From: Megalobrama amblycephala
Lineage: Eukaryota > Chordata > Actinopteri > Cypriniformes > Xenocyprididae
DNA length: 64,000 nt
Direction: 5' to 3'
Assembly: GCF_018812025.1 (NCBI RefSeq)
Contig: NC_063062.1
Span: 2,066,254-2,130,253, forward strand
This document shows positions 25,408-34,400 of the stretch, one piece after another. Numbering within the stretch: the stretch's first letter is position 1; the number at the start of each line of letters is the position of its first letter. Position numbers and translations under genes: made by a program. The notes below the pieces were generated by a model, which was given only the letters and a program-made list of their open reading frames with translations, made no database searches and was not told the DNA's origin.

Positions 25408-28400
25408 TCTGAAGTAAATAATTTGCATTACGTCTTCAGTATTCTTTAATTGGACACACATGGGACAGACAGATGTCATTGGACTATCCCTTTAAAACAC
25501 CCAATCAAAAGTAATTTTGTCTTCATTTACTCACCCTCATGTCTTTCTAAACTTATATGACTTTCAATATTTTTAAAAATCTTTTGTGTTCCACAGAAGT
25601 CATACAAGTTTGGAACAATGTGAGTAAATTATGGCAGTTTTCAGTTTTGGGTGGAGTACTAATTAGATAAAGTTAGTTAGAAAGCTTGTCGCTGTCTGAT
25701 GACTGACAAAAACATGGAAGCTGTTCTGCTTGAAGTTCCTCAGATGGTAGAAAAATCCCTTATTATTGAGTTTATGTATACACTGGGGAAATCACTAATT
25801 GCATTAATGTTTAGACAGTAAACGCACGTCTTTATCAGAAAAACACAATCACAAACATAGAAAACAAGATCTCGAGATGTTTTACGGCGTGTGATTTCTG
25901 CTCACCATGCAGCTCTGAGAGACTCGTGGAATCCACTTTTCTTCACTTTTGTGCTTCTCTGCGAAGAAGGAATAAATTTTGCCCTCATGTTCACCTTTAC
26001 CAGCGATCAGTTTCAAATACTTTTGCTCTAAATGTCAGAAGAGAAAAAAAAGCACTTTTCAGAATGAAAACAGTTTCATTTTCACAATGACAAGAACTCA
26101 TATCCTCATTTGAGTGAAACACTTTAGATGTCAGTAGTATTGTGTTTAATCTGATTTCTCACCCATTTGAGGCGCCTGAGACCAAATGTTGTTATTTTTG
26201 TCCTTGCTTATCCTGTACAATCCCGTCTCAGACTTAGTGAAGTACAGCATATCACCTGAAAGGTCAAATAAATAAAGGACGTCACATGTAGCATGTAATA
26301 AAAGCAAATAATTTATTACTGTTCCTAGTCAATCATATATAGACCATCATTTAATTTGCACCTGAATGCAAACGAGGCCCACAGCACTGTACTGTTGTTA
26401 AACAACAAGGCAATTGTTCTGCTGACGAAACTCTTTCCAAAAAACTTTGAAAAAACTCCTTAAAACCATTGTGAAAGTTGAGAGTTGTGTGAAAATGATC
26501 TTGGACCTTTATACAGTGCATGTAACCCTAAAGACTGTAAGTCTATCCCACACAGCTCAGTTTTCATCCACGTAATATTTAATATGCCGTGTGCCCAGAC
26601 TAAGATAATATCCTTGGGCTCATAGTGATGTGAACAAACCATTAAAGAGATAGTTCACCCAAAAATGATAATGATCCCATAATTTTCTCACCCTCAAGCC
26701 TTCCTAGATGTGCATGACTTTCTTCTCAGCCGAACACAATCGGAGATACATTAAATAATATTTTGGCTCTTCCCAGCTTTGTAATGGCATTGAATAGTAG
26801 GGCTGGGTAAAAAATATCGATTTCTCGATTTTTAATCGATTCTCATTCTTACAAATCGATTTTGATTCTTAAATCCTAAGGATCGATTAGTCTAGTCTGT
26901 TTTCAGTTGATGAATGAGCAGAATATGCAGCGCCTCCCATCCAATAAATCGCAATAATCTTTGTGCTTTGTTACTTTTGATATGAAGCAAAGTCTCAGAT
27001 TTCAAATGACGTCCATCTTATTATGAGATTCAAAAAATAAATACTGTTTAATGTGGCGTGACAGATCGCATTAGCGCCTCAGTTAAAGAGAAGCATGTGA
27101 TCATCCTCTCCTCCGCTTTAATACCAGTTACAGCGAAATAAACATGAACATCTGAAGGTATGTTAAAATATACAGTACAACTTACTGAAATCCGTATCAT
27201 GTCTCGTGTAATCGCTCAATCAGTGTTTCAACCTCAGAAAGACGTCAATAAAACAGCTTCAATGTCACGTGACGTCACATTTACCTCAGAAAAACATATT
27301 CAGTGACCATAAACTCATTAGTCAGCTAGAAAAGTGACTCTAGAAAGATAAATATAGTTATGCACCGTTACATATTCATTATAATCTTTAATGTTCTTCA
27401 ATATTTAATGCATGTTTGAATAAATCAGTTATGACAGCCACGATTTAAATGTTTATATTTAAAAAAAGTACAAATATGATTATGTAATTCTAAACTTTAT
27501 TTATAATAAAAACAGAGTGTAATTTTTTATTTTCCTCAAGAAAATTTGCCATGAACTGTAACTGAAATACTACATCCAAAATAATCAAGATTGAATCGAA
27601 TCGAATGCATATGAATAGTAATTGAATCGAATCGTGAAAATTGTGTCAATACCCAGCCCTATTGAATAGAGTTTTTGAAGCACCAAAAAGCACATCCATT
27701 CATCATAAAAGTAATCCAGGGGGTTAATAAAAGCCTTCTGAAGTGAAGCGATGGGATTTTGTAAGAAAAATATGCTTCCGCATGAACTCGACCGTTGCTG
27801 AAAGCCAGCGATTATAGTTTATAGCTTTAAATATGGTTATTTTTTCTTACAAAACCCGATCGCTTCGCTTCAGAACCCCCTGGATTACTTTTATGATGAA
27901 TGGTCGTGCTTTTTGGTGCTTCAAAAACCCTATTCAATGGAATTACAAAGCTGTTATTTAATATAACTCTGATTGTGTTCGGCTGAAAGAAGTCTAGACA
28001 CCTAGGATGGCTTGAGGGTGAGAAAATTATGGGATAACTTCATTTTTGGGTAAACTATTCCTTTCGCAGTAAGTATTAAACTTCATAAAGCCCTATATAA
28101 AGAGGCAGTGGACTCAATGAAACAATGATCTCATAGCCAGGCCCTGACAAACACACTAGCATCACACTAAACCTCCACCCAAAAGTTTGGTGCCTCTTGG
28201 GTGCAGAAACGGTGGTTTATTATTCATAGCATTCTTGTGTAGGTTGTGGTCAGTGTGCACTTTTAAAGGATTAGTTCATTTTAAAAATAAAATTAGCCCA
28301 AGCTTTACTCACCCTCAAGTCATCCTAGGAGTATATGACTTTCTTCTTTCTGAGGAAGACAATCTGAGAAATATTAATAAGTATCCTGATGCATCCGAGC

Positions 28401-31400
28401 TTTATAATGGCCGTATGCGTTACCAAACGAGTATGAGCTGAAGAAAGTGTCTCCATCCACATCCATCCATCATAAACATACTCCACACGGCTCCAGAGGG
28501 TTAATAAAGGCCTTCTGAAGCGAAGCGATGCGTTTGTGTAAAACATTTTTTTTTTAAAAATCCATATTTAATAAGTTATGAAGTAAAATATGTAGCTTCC
28601 GCCAGACCGACTCTCGTATTCAAATTACGGGAAAAAAAAAAACATTGAAACGTTGAAAAAAAAAAGTTGAATAGGCAGAGAAGGTGTAGGACGTACAGCG
28701 TAAGCTTTTTGAAGAATACGGAAAGCGGAAGCTACATATTTTACTTCATAACTTGTTAAATATGGATATTTTGTTTTACACAAACGTATCAATTCACTTC
28801 AGAAGGCCTTTATTAACCCTCTGGAGCCGTATGGAGTATGTTTATAATGGTTGGAGACACTTTCTTCAGCTCATACTCGTTTGGTCATTATAAAGCTATG
28901 ATGCATCAGGATATTTATTAATATATTTACGATTGTGTTGGTCAGAAAAAAGAAAGTCATATACATCTAGGATGGCTTGAGGGTGAGTAAAGCTTGGGCT
29001 AATTTACATTTGAAAGTGAACTAATCCTTTAAACATTATCACAAGCATTATTGTGAGTGTTTTTCAGTCTTGTCTGCATCAGTTGGTTTAAATTTGACAA
29101 GTTCCTGTCTCTAAAACTAATAATAATAATGCATTGTGCTCCGCTAATAAGGAAGTACCAAACTTGACAAGTTGATGGTCAGTTATTCACCCAACATGTT
29201 TCTTAGCATAACTGACAGATATTTAATAAACACTAAATAACAAGAGAGTGTTTAGTCCCGTGCAGACAGACTTGGTGCTTTCAAAACAAATAATGTGAGG
29301 GTAGACAAACCATCCTGTCTCATGGTTAAACAAATAATCTACAGAAACACTGTAAATAAGGGTCAACATCCGTCTGTCTATATACCATCAGGCACACAGA
29401 AAGCCTTAGTTCCTCTCTCAGTTCCCTTTTACAGACAATTTTGATGAAATAAGCAATGCAAATGTGCAAGAATTCACATTTCTTCTCATCAGACACATTC
29501 CTGACACTGTACATACTGTAGTTCAACCAAACATGATCATTTGAATTCATACTGTATGAATTTCCAGGAGCACAATAGCAAAACATCCAAGCTGCTCTTT
29601 CTATTTTCAGTGAATAACATTTCCGTCTGCTCCTCAGACAAAGCATCATATGACTGCAGAAGTCTTGTCACATGTCATATGGACTGCTGTTACACTTCTA
29701 TGGAGCGTTTTTGGTCATTTTTGGAGCGTGACCATTCTGCTAAACTTGTTTGGGACGACATGAATGTTTATTTTTGTGTGAGTTGAACATTGAGTCAGGT
29801 ATATCAGCAATAAACGGTATCGCATGCAAATGCATGAATTGCATGTTAGTTGCACCATGACCCTCAGTAGCAGAACAGCGTTTCAACACGTCGACGCTTT
29901 CCTGAACCACTAGAACAAACATGCAACTCCATGTGAAATCATACCGGAACGCTGTTTCATAATGAACGTAAGCTTCTTTACCAAAGAATAGTGCTTTGAT
30001 ACTTTCCTCAATAATGGAGTGATGGAGCAGAAGGGGAAGTAGGAGTGTTTGAGAATTGGATAATAAGAATACTCCTACTGTGCTCGGCTATTTTCCAAAC
30101 AATGAACAAGCCATTAGGTTGTCAACAATCTGAGTGGGAGATTAAGTATAACACGCTGACCAGATGCATTTCTTAGAGACATGCATGCTGAATCCAACCA
30201 CAAACAATGGATAATATGTTTTCGCAATTCTAATTAGTAGCGCTCAAACTTACTACTCACATGAATACAAATGCATACACCAATACTCACCAACGAGTAA
30301 TGACGGCTCATTAATATTTGGCTCATAATTTTCTAATCCGAAGCAGTCATTCAGGGAATAACTGGAGTTCTGGAACAAAACAGATGACTCAGCTTCATAC
30401 ATTCACACGAGTTCAAAATGCATACAGTGAAAACAGGACATACCATGTAACAGCACTTTGTATCTCCATTAACCGTTCCACAAAGCAGGATATTTCCATC
30501 AGCGCCCGGACTGAGCAGAGAGAGCCTATACGCACACTCCTGAAAAATCAACAGCAGTCAGTGACCTTTAATGGAGAAGCTGCTTAAACAACATGTTTCC
30601 TTAAAATTCGATTATGCATAGTAAAATGTGAGTGGTCATGTAAATGCATTAACTCATGTAAGGTCATAAACCGGCATTTAAATGCCTTGACCTGCATTCA
30701 GTCAGTTTATTGAAGTGCGTGTGTGTGAAATGTGACAGAAAATTGTTCTTACGGTTAATGTTTCACAGAAATATATAGACATTTTTGACCCAAGATGTTA
30801 TAGAAATGTGTTAATCTTGTTCAGCCAAATGAAGAGCCGGATTATTTGCATGTAAACCAGTCGAACGGGTTATTTGATTAAACTGAGTACTGGTGTGCAT
30901 GTGATAGACACAGTAAAGTTTGATCCTGTGGGAAGCCTGAATATCAAAAATCTTGGTTAAAAATTTTCCTTAAACTCTTTTTAATACTTACTGAATTGTC
31001 TGAATCTTTGCTTTCATTCTTACAAAGGTTCACATCCACCTAAACCAGGATCCAAACAGATAAAATGTGTATTACAGCAAACGTATCGTATTACAAGCCA
31101 AAAAAAATAAAAGATGATACTGCACAAACATAACAGAAATTATATCTGAGCCAAAAACATATTTTAAATGGAGAGATTTTAATATATCAAATCATTTGCA
31201 TCAGAGCAGTTTTATGTAGTTTTGCATAATCGTTTAAAGTAAAATATCAGAAAATGATCAGCTGGTGGGAACCGTTTAGATGATTATGCATCAATAATGA
31301 GGTACCAGTTTGGGTTTGGAGTCTTGTGCTGGTTTGATGGAATAGAGGGCCTCGTCTCCTCCCACCCAGATGACTTTGCTAGCAGAGGTGCTGACCAGCT

Positions 31401-34400
31401 TAACCAAACCACTCTGGTGGTTTTCAAAAGAAAACCTGGTTATACCTGAAAGAGAGAGAGAGACATGATATACAAAGTGTGCATTGTGGATTTGTAATTA
31501 AATAAATCCAGTTCCTGTACATCACAACCGAATGCAGAAGACGCAACACAGTGTCTGAGATCAAACACCCACTCCGGGCAGCGTTTCCCAAAAAGCATCG
31601 CTGGCCAACTATGGTCACAAGTTCTGTTGAATTGTGTTGCTAATGACGGAACTTGCGACCATATGTGGCTAACGATGCTTTTTGGGAAATGCAACCCAGA
31701 GTGGTTTGTGGGTACTTAAGATTGTTCATGAGAACACATGAGAACATGAAGTGAGGCTTTGATGCATGTAAATGTTATATTTGACTATTAAATATTAGAT
31801 TTGGATATAAAACACCTTTAACTAGTTTTCATGTAATATCTGCCAACTCTCGCACATTCAGCGTGAGATTCGCACAAGTGACACTGTTCTCACACTCTCA
31901 TCTATTTTTTTTAATGAAGTGAAAAAACATCAGAGAGGACACTGATTACATGCTGACAGATGACAGAGCAGCTTTCAAATTTTTTTCAGTCAACACTGCT
32001 TTGGCACTCTTTGTTTTTCATTTCTTCCTCTTTACTACTAGTTGCAGCACCAAATAAACATGCATGAACATCAGAAGGAATGTTGAAAGATACTGTACAA
32101 CTTAGTGTTTCTTAAAAGCATCGCTAGCCAACTACAGGTGCTGGTCATATAATTAGAATATCATCAAAAAGTTGATTTATTTCACTAATTCCATTCAAAA
32201 AGTGAAACTTGTATATTATATTCATTCATTACACACAGACTGACATATTTCAAATGTTTATTTCTTTTAATTTTGATGATTATAACTGACAACTAAGGAA
32301 AATCCCAAATTCAGTATCTCAGAAAATTAGAATAGTACTTAAGACCAATACAAAGAAAGGACTTTTAGAAATATTGGCCAACTGAAAAGTATGAACATGA
32401 AAAGTATGAGCATGTACAGCACTCAATACTTAGTTGGGGCTCCTTTTGCCTGAATTACTGCAGCAATGCGGCGTGGCATGGAGTCGATCAGTCTGTGGCA
32501 CTGCTCAGGTGTTATGAGAGCCCAGGTTGCTCTGATAGTGGCCTTCAGCTCTTCTGCATTGTTGGGTCTGGCATATCGCATCTTCCTCTTCACAATACCC
32601 CATAGATTTTCTATGGGGTTAAGGTCAGGCGAGTTTGCTGGCCAATTAAGAATAGGGATACCATGGTCCTTAAACCAGGTACTGGTAGCTTTGGCACTGT
32701 GTGCAGGTGCCAAGTCCTGTTGGAAAATGAAATCTGCATCTCCATAAAGTTGGTCAACAGCAGGAAGCCTGAAGTGCTCTAAAACTTCCTGGTATACGGC
32801 TGCGTTGACCTTGGACCTCAGAAAACACAGTGGACCACCACCAGCAGATGACATGGCACCCCAAACCATCACTGACTGTGGAAACTTTACACTGGACCTC
32901 AAGCAACGTGGATTGTGTGCCTCTCCTCTCTTCCTCCAGACTCTGGGACCCTGATTTCCAAAGGAAATGCAAAATTTACTTTCATCAGAGAACATAACTT
33001 TGGACCACTCAGCAGCAGTCCAGTCCTTTTTGTCTTTAGCCCAGGCGAGACGCTTCTGTTCAAGAGTGGCTTGACACAAGGAATGCGACAGCTGAAACCC
33101 ATGTCCTGCATACGTCTGTGCGTAGTGGTTCTTGAAGCACTGACTCCAGCTGCAGTCCACTCTTTGTGAATCTCCCCCACATTTTTGAATGGGTTTTGTT
33201 TCACAATCCTCTCCAGGGTGCGGTTATCCCTATTGCTTTGACACTTTTTTTCTACCACATCTTTTCCTTCCCTTCGCCTCTCTATTAATGTGCTTGGACA
33301 CAGAGCTCTGTGAACAGCCAGCCTCTTTTGCAATGACCTTTTGTGTCTTGCAAGGTGTCAATGGTCGTCTTTTGGACAACTGTCAAGTCAGCAGTCTTCC
33401 CCATGATTGTATAGCCTACAGAACTAGACTGAGAGACCATTTAAAGGCCTTTGCAGGTGTTTTGAGTTAATTAGCTGATTAGAGTGTGGCACCAGGTGTC
33501 TTCAATATTGAACCTTTTCACAATATTCTAATTTTCTGAGATACTGAATTTGGGGTTTTCCTTAGTTGTCAGTTATAATCATCAAAATTAAAAGAAATAA
33601 ACATTTGAAATATATCAGTCTGTGTGTAATGAATGAATATAATATACAAGTTTCACTTTTTGAATGGAATTAGTGAAATAAATCAACTTTTTGACGATAT
33701 TCTAATTATATGACCAGCACCTGTATGGTTGCAAATTCTATTAATTGTGTTGGTAATGACGGAACTTGTGACCATATTTGGCTTGGGGAAACGCACTCTA
33801 GAGTTTGAGGGTGTGACTTCATGAGAATATATGAGAACAGAACAGTGTAATTTGCTTAAATGGGCACTTAATGTGAGGCTTTGACGCATGAAAATGTGAA
33901 GATTTGACTATTAAATATTAGATTTGGATATAAAACACCTTTAACATATTTTCATCTAATATCTGACTATAAAATGTTTTTCAAAGAATTAAAAAAAAAA
34001 ACAAGATTTATTCTCATGGTTGCCATTTTAAGCAAATGACACTGTTCTCACACTCTCACGCCACACATCTATTTATTCATGAAGTGAAAAAAACATTGTG
34101 GATCAGAGAGGACACTGACAACATGCTGACAGACGACAGAGCAGCTTTCAAATTGTCAACTTTATTCAATCAATAAATACCACTTTGGCACTCTTTCTTG
34201 TTCATTTCTTCCTCTTTACTACTAGTTGCAGCACCAAATAAACATGCATGAACATCAGAAGGAATGTTGAAAGATACAGAACAACTTAGTGTTTCTTAAA
34301 AGCATCGCTAGCCAACTATGGTTGCAAATTCTGCTGAACTGTGTTGGTAATTCAAAGAATTTTAAAAACAAGATTTGTTATCAGGGTTACCACAAATGAC

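Noticed and set aside
32466..33470. Plus-strand open frames opposite the Tc1 transposase
   Set aside because: Shadows of the minus-strand transposase, which has the recognisable DD34E motifs.
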